A stretch of 64,000 nt of DNA, taken from positions 1 to 64,000 of the forward strand of contig JAMWET010000024.1 of assembly GCA_024036415.1 (NCBI GenBank). Direction: 5' to 3'. Position 1 is the first letter of the stretch; every line of letters starts with the position of its first letter. The position numbers and the translations under genes are program-made. The notes beneath the pieces are model-generated. The model was given only the letters and a program-made list of their open reading frames with translations. It made no database searches and was not told where the DNA came from. The DNA is from Prochilodus magdalenae. Taxonomy: Eukaryota; Chordata; Actinopteri; Characiformes; Prochilodontidae. This document shows, in pieces, positions 26,095 through 37,637 of this stretch.

Positions 26095-28882
26095 AAACCT
26101 TTATAATTACTAAGTGTCTGTCCGACACTGCTTTTATGCCAAGTTAATATTAATGAATTATTAATTATCAAGTCTGTTCTGTTTTGTAGTTTATTGATGT
26201 AAACTATTGATAGTTCTGGTAAGAAAACCAAATAGAGTGCAACAGATTTCTTTCCCCATCCGGATCAACTCTCAGAGTCATATCCAAAACTATACCTGCC
26301 AACTCCATAGGAAACCTCCTTCATATGTCAGCAGTTTTTCATAGAGAACAGTGAGGTAATATCAGAGCAATACCACTGTTGCTCTGATATTACTCCAGAG
26401 CAAAAGATCCCCATTATCTCACATGTTTGAGATCTCGATATGATTTACAATGGTTCATCTGCAACTAAAGACAGGTTTCTCAGTCTGCTGAAAAGAAAGT
26501 ACTACACGTTATTATCCGGGCCTGATGTAGACGTATGCCTAATGCTGTTTCTCAGAAGGATTTTGTCTCCTGAGCTATAAAAAGAGCAACATTTGGGCAA
26601 TAAGCTTTTCCTCTGGGAGGAATCAATCTGAATGGGTCCCACCAACAGCCAATGAAAACTGAGAGCATGAAAAAAGCAAATGCAGCAGAGAAGTTAAGTT
26701 GTTGTGGAGTTTTTAATGATTAGAGTTTATGGGTTTCTTTTTTATTGTGATTGTGCAAACACTGACAAAACAGCAGCAGCAGCAAGCTGCTACACCTCCA
26801 TGTGTTTAGTTCAGGAACCACATGCAACGAGCTTATGTTTAATTCAGAATCATTTAAAGTCTGTCCCTGATATTTCAGTCTTACATACTACATAGATGCA
26901 CAGATGTTAAATAAGCTCACTGGCCAAAACAATTTTCACCTTGCATGAAAGTTTAGGGTGGTAGTAACTTCAGGCTCCTGCAAATTGCATGACACAAGGA
27001 AGATGGGGTAGATAGAGGGTAGAGTTGATACCCACTACACTATACCAACCACATACACAAAGAACCCAGAAAGCATTAAGCTAAGATTAAATATCTTATA
27101 GCTCATTCAGGTTGGAAACTGTGCTGTGGTAAGTGAAGCTCATGCTGCAGCAGCTATTTAAATGTATACAGCTATGCTGAACACTATACTGAACTTTCCA
27201 CTGTAGCTACCTTACTGACTGTTATTCAAACAGATTAGCATTGACTGAAACTACGAGACACACTGTCCGCTCTCATTCTTTGTGATAACTTTTGGCAGCG
27301 GAAGGTTATATTGTGGTAGAGGCAATGTGAACACTCATCAAAATTTCATAAATCTGCAATTAAAATGGGCCGTCAGATGCACAGCTACTTCCTCAGGACT
27401 TCTCGCTAGGAATGTAAAATGAATAATATATGGCGAGCAATATTTGCTAGACGGGACACGGCACAAGCTAAACACTTGATCTACTTTTGAGGGAGGCAGA
27501 ATGTTTTTCCCTGTGATCTGCTGGTGCTGTGAGACCACCTATAACATGTAACATGAGAGTCCAGCAACAGAATCTGGCCAAAGTTACACTGGACATTGCT
27601 CAGTCTGTTAGCTTCCCTTAGGTATCCAAGAATATCTCTCTCTCCCACACATACACACACCCACATCCACGCACACACTGAGGGAGTGCGAAAAGCCTGA
27701 GTTGTTGGCAAACTGTCAGTCTCCCTTCTCCCTGGTTTAATTCCCAGAAGGCAGCTGGATTCGAAAATGACATTTTTAATCGTCAGAAATCTTCTCATGA
27801 CTCCTTCACTGCTTCCAAAATATGCACTCCTGTGGTTGAGGGAAAACATCTTTTAATTTTTTATGTGTTTTTTTTCCCCCCCATATCAGCGTTCCCCACC
27901 CTGTTTCTGAAACTCTCCTTCTCTTACTTTCACTTTCTGCACCCAAAGAATTCATTATCTTTAATGCGATTGCAGTTAGCAGAGAATTCTTTGCTGCATT
28001 ATTCATACAATCAGATAAAAACATGAAAACTAATATGGCTTGTGTGTCCCCCTCTCACCACCCCACGTACTTCGTAACCCACCCCTGCTCCTTCCACCTT
28101 ATCTTGCTCTAACACTCGGGCACCCCACTTGTTTTCTTAATTCTCTGCCATATTTTGCTGTGTAAAAGATGAGGCTGACTTGAAGTGAGGCTGCACAGCC
28201 CTGGGAAGCAGAGCGACTCTTCAGCAAAGTGTTTTCTGCCTCGAATAGGAAAGCGTACAGTGACCTTTGCCGGTTGGGGAATTGGGGGGATATCTCTCAT
28301 CTCTAAAAATCTATGCTCTAGAGATATTAAATATGTATCACAGATTAGAGCTAGAGTCAATTAAAGAGATAGTACAGTAAAAACTCTTATACAGTTTAGC
28401 GTATCAGCCAAGACAGGCTTGCTTCCTTAGTTTTGCACTGTATTCTATCGATAAGAGTACCTCAGTATACAGTTTGAGGTGAGTATGTGAGCATTATTAG
28501 GGTATTCAGGTGTTAACTAGGTCTGTGCCAGCAATACAAACCTCCTATTCAGATAACCGAGTTGGAGATAACCCCCGCATCCCCTTCAGAAATAGGAAGT
28601 GTCACAAAATGACTGGTGGTAGTTACTAGTCTTATTAGTAAGACTGCTACTACACTCATCCCCAAAAGAATAGCTGCATCCTGAAGGAAGTGTGGGATTG
28701 CAGTGCTATTGGGAAGGAAGATAGAGGTTACCAGGATCAATACATGATGATAAATCTAGACTGATAAGGACCATACTTAATGAGCTATACATACGTAAGA
28801 CAATAGGGTCCATCAATACCATATTCAAAACTTGACTGGTTCTGGGTGTGCATTGTGGTTTTCTGCGGTGTGAGAAGGGTAG
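26095..28882. other. Unique DNA
   Basis: No gene was recognised. It includes a perfect hairpin at 26357-26394 (listed separately) and a small CA-rich patch at about 27645-27680. Open frames such as 27481-27849 on the minus strand lack supporting signals. Confidence 0.45.
26357..26394. repeat. Perfect 15-bp inverted repeat with an 8-nt loop
   Basis: Left arm GTAATATCAGAGCAA, loop TACCACTG, right arm TTGCTCTGATATTAC; every position pairs. No T-run or flanking coding region suggests a bacterial-type terminator or a pre-miRNA. It could be a relic palindrome or a short transposon end. Confidence 0.8.
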
Positions 28883-29422
28883 TGTTATGACCCCCAGGTG
28901 TAACAGCTATTCTGTGTGGCCATTTTTCGTGTGCTTCCTCTTTTGTTGCATTGGGTGCAGGTACAGGATTGGCCATTTGGGGGTGCCCTCCTTTATAAAG
29001 GCCACCACCTGGCCTTCAGGTATGATCAGGTGGCCGACATGACCTGGATGTACACCTATCCAGACCAGCCCGTCACTCTTCGCTCTACTCCACCTGGCTC
29101 TGGTTTGTTTCGTTTTGCTTGTCAAAGTTTATGAAAGCTTTGTTAGATTCTGTGAACCCCTGTGAACCCCTGTGAACCCCTGTGAACAGGTGAGTGCTTG
29201 GGCTTAAGCAGGAGGTTAGGGTAGTTTGATGTGTTCTCAGGTTTTGTTAGGTTATTGACTGTTTTAGAAGGTTTATTAATCATGTTGGCATTGGCCCGTG
29301 TGCAATAAAGATGAGCTAGTCTCTTGTTGAATAGGTGTGCAGGGTTTGATCTGGCAGCAGGTCTGGGAAGAGAGCCCACTCTCATTGTCTTTTACGACCG
29401 GACCCCAGACCAGGTTGTAACA
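28883..29422 (+). mobile_element. Probable solo LTR of a retrotransposon
   Basis: The 540-bp segment begins TGTTATGACCCCCAGG and ends CCAGGTTGTAACA, the TG...CA boundary of LTRs. It contains a TATA-like CTTTATAAAGG at 28991 and an AATAAAG polyadenylation-type signal at about 29303, about 310 bp later, as in a U3-R-U5 layout. A small tandem of TGTGAACCCC (three copies at about 29150-29185) lies inside. Flanks (GTAG before, GTAA after) give only a 3 of 4 match, so a target duplication is not proven. No second LTR or internal coding region was seen. A Ty3/Gypsy-type origin is plausible but not shown. Confidence 0.5.
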
Positions 29423-29656
29423 GTAACAATGCCTGATTAACTGCCTAAACGAGCTCTGACTGAGCAGTTGAACAACTGGATGGGTTTCCCACACGTGAGT
29501 AATTTTGGATACTTGTCTTGCAGTTTGAGCAGCTTTCACAAACCTAATTCTGGGAGTTGCATGTAAAACACACACAACCTTAATCACATAATCACTACCC
29601 CAACCCAGGGGAACACAGGCTAACAAAACAGAGGCAAAGAAGTCAACAGGACAGGA
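29423..29656. other. Unique spacer
   Basis: No recognised feature. Confidence 0.4.
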
Positions 29657-29745
29657 CAGTAGCTGTCAAAACTTTAGGGACACCCAACTAAATGGATGTT
29701 TTTGGTTATCTTAAAGACTCTACAGACTTAGCAGTTCCAACACTT
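29657..29745 (+). mobile_element. Tc1-like terminal fragment
   Basis: CAGTAGCTGTCAAAACTTTA, then GGACACCCAACTAAATGGATG and TTTTTGGTTATCTTAAAGAC, align word for word with the better-kept terminus at 37171. No partner terminus was found nearby. Confidence 0.6.
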
Positions 29746-32175
29746 AACAGTTCCAACTGATGGGAGTCTGAGCAAGTACATATTCTGATATACCACATGT
29801 ATCACAATATTGAATTTCTGTAGCCATTTCTAATGTGTTTAAACTTTAGACTGGTAGCGTTTATGCCTGTTTTGCTTTGTTAGCTTGAATAAAACAGTGA
29901 GGGATATTGTAAAATGTTTATCAGTTAGCTATATTGTCTATATTGTCCTACCCCACTACATCACCCTACATCACTGCTAATATTTGTGAGTGAAATATCT
30001 TTTTATTGATTTTTTTATTACTCAATGAACTGTGACCAGACACTGGCCTAAGCTGAAATACATAAACTTCCATTGCTTGTTAGCTGCATTCTCCTCCGAG
30101 CTCCAGAGCAGAACCAAAAGAAGCAATGTTCAGACAGCAAACATGTCTTGGCTAATAAACTGCAGTCAAAGTAAGGAGAAAACTCTGCCCGTTTGGGTAC
30201 TGATGTAACGGCCCCTTGCACTGATACTAAACAGAATCTGAAAAAGCACAGTTTAGCTCCAGATAAAATTTCATCCTCATCTTCATATTCGGAGCTGTAC
30301 AAACAAGGCTGCGACGCCTTACTTCCATTTCTGACCCAGCAAATGTTCTCCTCCACAAATCCCTGTCAAAATGCCACTTGCATCTGCTGTAAAGTACAAA
30401 TTTTCTAAATGAGAGAACCGCTCTGCCTCCCGCTTTAGCCTTGCAAACAGCCGCTGCATATAATATCTGTGCTGCTGGCCTGGAGCTGCTGTTGCCGTGC
30501 GCTCGTTGAGTGAAAAGAGCAGATTAGGTCAGTTGAACGTGTGTGCTGAAGAAGGATCCCCCGCACACGGCACGACCAGCCCCACTGCACACAGGTTGAA
30601 ATGAATAATACATGCGTTTCTGGCCACTAATAGAGCTGCCAGACGAGACAGATCATGGGAGAGAGGGAGAGGGAGAGAGTGGAAGAAAGTGAGAGACTGA
30701 AAGAGCTTCAGGAATAGAGCAGCTGGAAAGCTTTCCTTGTGGAGGGGTTAGGAGGCCAGCCATGTTTTTGAAGATACACTAAGTGACCTCATTGCATATG
30801 CAGGCGGAAAATAGAAGCGGCGACTTTCGCTGCCCGAAGAAAAGTCTTGAGGAAGTGAAATGCAGCTGGAACAATATATCCAGTGTTTAAATAAGAGCTC
30901 ACAAGTATTTTTAGAGAGGCTTTCCATTTATTACCAAGGACTAAGAAAGAATGCCAATGTCCTTCTCCTCCAGAGGCAGCACAATTTTTGTGCCATCTTT
31001 TCACAGCAAAAGGGAAGTTTATAAATGTGCCTGGAATGTGGGCTGTTTTCTTTTCAGTCTATCCAATATAATCCCTGCATATGTGTATTATCACTGTATG
31101 GTTATATATAGTTATATATACTGATATATATATATATATATATTACATAATATAGTACATTGTATTATACAACATATGTTTTCAGGGGGAATGGATCGTA
31201 TAGGTGAACAATGTAGTTCTGCAATTACAGACTATAGTTCTTTACTTTGTTCATCAATGACCAGGACGTCTATAAGACCACCACTTTTAGGGGTTTCTGT
31301 TTCCTGCACCCAGTCTCTCTGAATATGCAAACATACTTGTCTTGTGGTGTCCTGTTGAAACAGACAAGGACTTCCCTGAAAAAGGCATTTCTTATTTGTA
31401 TTATTTCTATCATCTGAGTACAGCAGTTACCATTCAAACACTCATCATAAATAGACCAATAGAAATGCTCAAAAACCCTTGGTATAAATCGACATAGATG
31501 CATTTTGTTTTACATAGGCAGTTGGAGCAATGTAGCTTTACTACAGGACACCTGTGAAATGCATGACCATTTTGGATTGTATTAGAAATTCTCTGCACAA
31601 ATAACTGAGATTGGGAGACTACTCGATTTAGGCACTGCTGTCATCTCCGCTCACCAATAAAATCAGTACACCAACCAAAACTATGCAGCCAACAGCGTTC
31701 TGAGGGCACCTGAGGGCAGTGTCCTGGGGGCAGCGTCTTGAGGGCAGCGTCCTGTGACCACTGATAAGAACACAGAATGATAACCATCTTATAACCCACC
31801 TATATTAATAATAATTTTTGTTTAAAAGTGACCCGAGGTATCTGTGCCATGCACTGTGAAATGAAATGACTCCTTGAGCTCCTCCATACGTGAGAAAAAA
31901 CGTGAGAATATGATGGAATATTGGCACACATGCAAATTTACCCAGGATTAACCTACCATAATACAGATAGTAAAACTCGGCAGAACCTTCACTGACAAGA
32001 GCATGCGGCCTGTAAAAATGAATGATGTGGTGCATTTAGCTGGACGAAAATCACTGGGAAATGCCAGTAATACTTACACTGTTCCATCTATCCATATAAA
32101 ACTAATCCTTTCTGAACAAGGCTTCAGACATTGTAAGTTCTTTCATCAGTCTATTAACAAACCCTTTTAGATTTG
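29746..32175. other. Unique DNA with minor simple repeats
   Basis: About 30415-30600 is GC-rich and resembles a conserved non-coding element. A TA run lies at about 31123-31143. A short imperfect tandem of GGGCAGCGTCYTGAG lies at about 31705-31752. No exon was recognised. Confidence 0.4.
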
Positions 32176-32254
32176 CAGGGGGGGGTGTTTAAGCAGGGGA
32201 CCCACTATAATGTGCAGGGCAGGGTGCACCCAGGACCAGGGTTGAGAAACACTG
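32176..32254 (+). mobile_element. hAT-type MITE, right-half fragment
   Basis: AATGTGCAGGGCAGGGTGCA, then CCAGGACCAGGGTTGAGAAACACTG, is the right half of a MITE family with CAGTGTTTCTC...GAGAAACACTG ends that is abundant in teleosts. The left terminus was not found. A similar fragment lies 230 bp downstream. Confidence 0.6.
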
Positions 32255-32437
32255 ATCTAGGGGTCCCTGAGTAATAGTTTGAGACCCAAATGTGGATCTT
32301 CTGTTGCATTGCTCCACTGAACCCTGTTTTGGGCAAGCATAGTATTTTCGCTATCCACAGCCATGGATTCCTTTTAGCTGTCCAGATATACTGAGAACAC
32401 TTTGTTGCCAGAGTATCTGCACACTTGCTTCCAACCA

Positions 32438-32487
32438 CTAAACTGTGCAGGGCAGGGTGCCTCCATGACCAGGGTTGAGAAACACTG
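32438..32487 (+). mobile_element. hAT-type MITE, second right-half fragment
   Basis: AACTGTGCAGGGCAGGGTGC followed by ACCAGGGTTGAGAAACACTG repeats the right terminus seen at 32176-32254. The doubled terminus suggests an insertion or partial duplication between them. Confidence 0.6.
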
Positions 32488-32498
32488 GAGTAAGGTAC

Positions 32499-32890
32499 TC
32501 ATGCCAGAAACAATAATACCCCTGCATACCATGACAGAACTTGGCTTTTTAACTCACTGCTAACAATCAGGGTGGTCCATTTTGTCTTTGGCCTAGAGAA
32601 CAGGACATCCACTATTACCATAAAGAATCTGAATGTTTGACCCATCAGACCATAATATACATTTCCACCGTGCATCAGTCCATTGCTCATGAAGGATGAG
32701 TCCTTTCCTGGATGCTTCTTTCTACCTAAGCCATCACCTAATGTTGTTCAACAATTCACAATGTTCCACCTTCCTAGTCTTACATTGGTCTCAATTCCAG
32801 AATAAATTAAATGCCTTTTCTTTGAACTACTTTTGCTTAATAACAAGCTAAAGTGGATTTACAAATCACTGCTTCCTGTTTTCATTTGCT
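32499..32890 (-). pseudogene. Decayed Tc1/mariner-like transposase fragment
   Basis: On the minus strand, words resembling the catalytic-region segment of a common teleost Tc1-like family are readable: YGLMGQTFRFF, then DVLFSRPKTKW, then SQVLSWYAGVLL. They occupy the expected positions of the W-S-D-E and M-V-W-G motifs, with most key residues lost. At 32840-32890, GATTTACAAATCACTGCTTCC resembles the family's subterminal sequence, placing the element's 5' end on the right. Only a fragment remains and the catalytic acidic residues are not preserved, so it is inactive. Confidence 0.5.
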
Positions 32891-32940
32891 TTTAACATAC
32901 ATAGATTAAAGAATCCAGCACAAATGCTTTTGCTTTTGTC

Positions 32941-33468
32941 CAGAACCAGCCGCCTCAGAGTTTCTTCCCCTTGAGTCATCAGGCTACTGAACAGCCAGTA
33001 GTGCTGATGCACCGGTATATGGACCTGGTTCAGCACACCTCACCAAACCATCTAAACGATGATCTCCATGGACAATCATCTCTCTGCACTTTACATTAGC
33101 ATATTTACACTTGCACATACAGACTGACCTACTGTTACCTTCCATCCACACTGTATATCTGTAGTGTATGTATATACATATATAATATTCTATGCCCTGT
33201 ATATACCCTGCATCTCTCATCTACCTCAGCCTTACCATAGTGCTATATGGAAATGTGTACATCAGCATATATCATAGTTTTTATTCATAACTTTTATTCA
33301 TAACTGTAAATTAGTGTAAACAGAGATTTTGTATTTAGTATTGTATTTATTTATTGTCTAATTTATATGTTTGTATTGAAGTACTGTAAGGGACTACGCA
33401 CCTAAGTTTTTCACTCACCTTCACACCTGTGAAAATGTGATGTGACAATAAAAGTGATTTGATTTGAT
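32941..33468 (+). mobile_element. 5'-truncated LINE 3' end
   Basis: The left part encodes SFFPLSHQATEQ, matching the C-terminal FFP...RLLN-type ending of CR1/L2-like ORF2 proteins (with frame changes). About 400 bp of AT-rich 3' UTR follows, ending GTGACAATAAAAGTGATTTG and a degenerate ATTTGATT tail. This is a typical truncated retrotransposed copy. The exact clade is not assigned. Confidence 0.6.
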
Positions 33469-34213
33469 AAGATGTAGATGTGACAGCTGAACACTACCCT
33501 ACATAAGAACGAATCAAACTTGCCTCAGCCCTCTTAAAACTGTCAGATATTGTCACTTCATTTGGCCATCAGTGTTAAATCTCTGGGTGCTTACCCTTCA
33601 CATTAAAAAACAACTAATTATTAGGTTGCAAATACATGCAGAAACATACCTGATCATCTGAGTATTTCTGAACTGATTACACATCTGTTTGCTTGTTTAA
33701 TCAGCCATTATTCACCTTTCGCCAGGGGATTTAAACAGCGTGTTTAAAACTGTGCAGATGATTATTCAAATCCCGGAAGTTTAGACATAATTTCTATCTG
33801 TCGTCAATCAGTAACACTCACAGCTCCTTTGTCAGTGAAAAAATAAGACTGCGATATTAGTCAACACACGCACTTAGGAAGTAGATTTGTGCATTAAATA
33901 TGGTACGTTGTCTTTCAATTAAGCGTCTAAATTTGATGGACGTTTTGGGAGGGAATAGCATCTGTCAAAGAAAAAAAACAGATGGAGAAGAATCAGCATG
34001 GCTAAACAAAACCATTTTCTGCACAACACCAACTGTCGGCTGACTAATTTATTTGTGGTGTTTGTAAGAAACGTCACATACGAGAAATGCAGCTACTTTA
34101 TACATTAGCTAGGCATTTTAAAGGTGTGTGGAAGTTTGTGCATTTAGAAAAAAACTGAGAAAAATAAATACAGATTTAGGCTTATTTCCTGTGACATAAT
34201 AAAAAACGTGTGT
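33469..34213. other. Unique DNA, possible conserved non-coding sequence
   Basis: About 33700-33970 has the look of a conserved non-coding element (CCATTATTCACCTTTCGCC, TCAATTAAGCGTCTAAATTT). Conservation is untested and no exon was found. Confidence 0.35.
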
Positions 34214-35087
34214 CCATTTCCTTCCAACACCTTTTACATATGCTTTTAACTTTACAGTTTATAAAAGTGGTGCCCTACAGATGCTTATAAAAACAGGAAC
34301 ACCACAATATTACTTGCATCTTCTGGATAGGAATAAATAGTAATCATTGCTGACTATTGATTAATAGACGCCATAATAAAAAGTGACTTGTTGCCAAATG
34401 GTGACCCCACATTTATATATACTGTAAAACCAGTACTTATAGAACTGTCTTCAGTTTCACTTTGTAATAAGGCACCCTTTTGGAAGCTCCCTTTGGAGGA
34501 TTAACTTATTAACAAATAATCATAGACCACTTATCATTTGAGATGCCAAAAAACTAAACAACAGCAAAACAGAAAACCACATTATGGTCTGCGAACAGAA
34601 CATATAGCTTAGGCAGGTCATGGATATCTAAGAGGCCAGCTGTAAAACAAAAATGGAAGGTTACTCCTTGTTTTTCATCTGAAGGGCTGTTTTAAAGAAG
34701 ACCCTTAATAGGATCTCACCAGTGCCATCTTTGTGTCTGGTGTACATGTACCCCTGACAGCATTATATCAATACTTGAGACAATCACGAGGACGACGCCT
34801 GATGGCACAACGAAAGTGGCAAGGGAAACTAGTTTGCTAAGACTTTAGAATGTGAATTTAGTACATTCATACTTTATTGTAGATAGATAGATGGATAGAT
34901 AGATAGATACTTTATTGATCCCAGAGGGAAATTCAAGCCATGTCAGTCAGCAATGGTTACTATTTATTCCTATCCAGAAGATGCAAGTAATATTGTGGTG
35001 TTCCTGTTTTTATAAGCATCTGTAGGGCACCACTTTTATAAACTGTAAAGTTAAAAGCATATGTAAAAGGTGTTGGAAGGAAATTGG
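34214..35087. repeat. Near-perfect 142-bp inverted repeat with a 589-bp spacer
   Basis: The arms are 34214-34355 and 34945-35087. Read in opposite directions they agree over the whole length apart from one single-base indel and one transition. Shared words include TTTTACATATGCTTTTAACT, ATGCTTATAAAAACAGGAAC and CTTCTGGATAGGAATAAATA. The spacer contains a LINE-type tail next to the right arm. No transposase or target-site duplication was recognised, so this may be a fold-back element, an inverted local duplication or an assembly palindrome. Confidence 0.9.
34879..34938 (-). mobile_element. LINE-type 3' terminal fragment with a (TATC)n tail
   Basis: On the minus strand it reads TTGAATTTCCCTCTGGGATC, AATAAAGTATCTATC and further TATC units. 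This is the widespread teleost retrotransposon 3' end. Only about 60 bp is present. Confidence 0.65.
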
Positions 35088-35861
35088 CTTGTAGGCCAAG
35101 CTAGCAGTTCTGATGGTCTCACTTTGTATTGAGTGTCTCTAATAACCGTATAATTAAATAATAACAGGATGCAGAACTATATAACAACTGGTGATGTAGT
35201 CCCTGTTACAGATAGATTACCGTTAGGGTTAGAACCATTGTTGTTGCATGCATTGTTATTGTGTAATTATACAGTAATTAGGGACAACTCTGGCTCATAT
35301 AACATTCTTGTGATTGATTGAGTAGTAGTAAAAATAGTGGTAACAAATATGTTTTGTTATGAAGCTGACAGGTACAATGCAGACTAATGGGAAACACAAA
35401 GCACGTAAGTAACCAGCCAGAAGCTTTATCAGTACAAATGAATGTTGACTTGTTATTTGGCGAGTAACAGGTCACGGTTTACCATTTTGTTGATGTGTTA
35501 TAACTGCTTATTACTGTTTCCAGAGTTTCTATAACCTAATTAATAACCATATCTTAACTAACAGGACACTGAAAAGCACCACACCAAACACCAACAGGTC
35601 AACAGGTTTTCTGTTTGGACCCCTTATTATATTAATCAGTGGTATTTTTTTTATTTGGTTGTAGATTAGCATTGTAAGCACAGCATGCTCCTAACCAAAC
35701 AGTTACATAATGGCTTTGCAGCATTGTCCTTGCATAATGAGCGCTGGTACAGTAACCACCCTGCTACGGACCCTTTTAATCAACACGAGCCTTCACATCT
35801 CCCCCCCCCACTGGTTCCTTTCTTCACCCTCCTCTCTGCGCCGCTGTCTATTTTGCTGGAG
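35088..35861. other. Unique or repeat-derived AT-rich DNA
   Basis: No gene was recognised. The right end is pyrimidine-rich (about 35797-35860) and leads into the GC-rich island. Confidence 0.4.
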
Positions 35862-36026
35862 GAATGTCCCATCGATTTCTCCGTGGTGCATGGCCGGGCT
35901 CTTGTCAGAGTGAAACTCATTCGGAATATTAACAGGCGGGTCTCCATAGCAACAGGGAAGAACTGCCCAACTGCCGCGCGATTGGTAGAAGGTTCCAAGG
36001 ATGGCGCTGATAAGGTAGAAGTGGAG
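35862..36026 (+). other. GC-rich island: candidate exon or regulatory element
   Basis: Two readings compete. As an exon: a long pyrimidine tract and GCTGGAG acceptor precede 55 open codons (ECPIDFSVVHGRALVRVKLI onward), ending at GTGGAG|GTGAGA, phase 0 at both ends. As regulatory DNA: it contains an X-box-like GTCTCCATAGCAAC at about 35940 and an inverted CCAAT box (GCGCGATTGG) about 30 bp later, and several other frames on both strands are also open. No protein family is recognised, so neither reading is secure. Confidence 0.3.
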
Positions 36027-36304
36027 GTGAGAACAGGTACATCATGCTGTGCCAACAGAGCAATACTGGGCCAGTCTTTCCCCCCAAAAATGGTGTTCTG
36101 ATAGAGCCTTTAGTGGGAGAACAATCTGGGTCATGGAAGCAAGTGTGCAGATACTCTGGCAACAAAGTGCTCTGAATATATCTGAACAGCCGAAAGGAAG
36201 GGTGGACAGTGAAACTACTATGCTTGTCCCAAAAAAGGTTCAATGGAGAAATGCCACAGACGTTCATGTTTGGGGCTGAAACCATTACTCAGGGACCTCT
36301 ACAT

Positions 36305-36406
36305 CAGTGTTTCTCAAGTCTGGTTTCTCCTGTCCTGCCCATTTAATGGATTCCCTGCAACTCTGAATGGGCGAGGTGACTCCAGGACCAGGGTTGAGAG
36401 GCACTG
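36305..36406. mobile_element. Short hAT-type MITE with both ends
   Basis: It starts CAGTGTTTCTCAA and ends TTGAGAGGCACTG. The interior keeps CTGTCCTGCCCATTTAATGG and CTCCAGGACCAGGG from the family, but the element is only 102 bp long. An 8-bp target duplication is not evident. Confidence 0.65.
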
Positions 36407-37170
36407 TTGATGATCCACAGATTTGGTCAATCTGTGTTTTGAGTTGGGATGGGGCCAACATGTCTGTTGGTCTTGGTTTGAGAACCAAATTGTTTTTTCA
36501 AACTGAACTTTGTGGATGTTCAAAGAACCAGCAGATAACATTATAAAGTCTATACCCGTTAAAGAGTTTTCCGAACAAGCCAGCAGTTTGTGTTGAACGT
36601 GCAGGGCAGAGTGGGTTTGGAGACTCCTTATTTATGTAGGTTCAAGTGCTTAAGTTTATCTACCACTCTGCACACCTCTAGTCTTTCTCTGCTTCTTTTA
36701 TGAGCTTTAGAAAAAAAAACTGAAGGCAAGATCTGCCGCATGATGCCTAAGAATGAGTCACATCGGCCTGACTAACCCTGATAGGTACAGCATTGTGTTT
36801 GCTTGATCCTGGGAGCACTGTGATAAAATGCATAAACAGGGCATTTTCCTTGACTCTCTTTAACTCATTCTAAGGCTGAGACTGCACAACTACACTATGT
36901 AAAATAATAGCTGCTAAAAGGGTTCATTGGAGTTTTGCCATAACAGTACCACTTTTGGATCCTCAGACAAAACATACTGGGGACTAATTTAATCACAAAG
37001 AAAGCATGATTTAGAATCAGAAGCAGCAATACATCAATTAAAATATCCAAATCCAAGACAAGATGGTTTTCAGCATGCTCTGTCAAAACATGCTCCAAAA
37101 GGGATGCGATGAATATAACAGACATATTGACTGCCACAGGAATAAGCCTCAAATGTACATTGTGGACATA
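36407..37170. other. Unique DNA
   Basis: No recognised feature apart from a small GTGCAGGGCAGAGTG patch at about 36600 that resembles another hAT-MITE scrap. Confidence 0.4.
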
Positions 37171-37275
37171 CAGTACCAGTCAAAAGTTTGAACACACCCA
37201 ACTGAACAGATGTTTTTGGCTACCTTAAAGACTCTGCAGGCTTAAGTACTTTATGGCAGTAGCTCTATACAGAAC
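37171..37275 (+). mobile_element. Tc1-like terminus, well preserved
   Basis: It begins after a TA with CAGTACCAGTCAAAAGTTTG, then AACACACCCAACTGAACAG and TTTTTGGCTACCTTAAAGAC. This is the reference end for the copies at 20344-20870 and 29657-29745. The opposite end was not located. Confidence 0.65.
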
Positions 37276-37591
37276 ACTGAACACTCCAAGAACCATTTGA
37301 ATACATACATTGTTCTTGGTATGGGCATGTTAATCTTGTTTCTGATTGACATTATTCTTATCAAATTCATGTTATAGTGTTCAAAGTCAAGAACCATATA
37401 GTTGAACCAAACTGGTCCCAAGTCAGGAGATGAAAGGATGATTAATGATGATCTATAGAGTATATTGTAATTGTTAGTACGAGTAGTAGTAGTGTAGTTT
37501 GGGAGGCAGTGCGTAAGAGTAAGAATTTCCTTGGACAGTGCACCTGTTTTTTTCTCTGTGCATACAACAATAAAGCCTTGAATCTTCAATT

Positions 37592-37637
<46 letters not shown>
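37592..37637. repeat. (AAT)n microsatellite
   Basis: About 15 uninterrupted AAT units are followed by ATCATATTT. Confidence 0.97.

Noticed and set aside
26351..26400. Possible microRNA precursor at the 15-bp hairpin
   Set aside because: The stem is too short and has no extended lower stem; nothing beyond the palindrome supports it.
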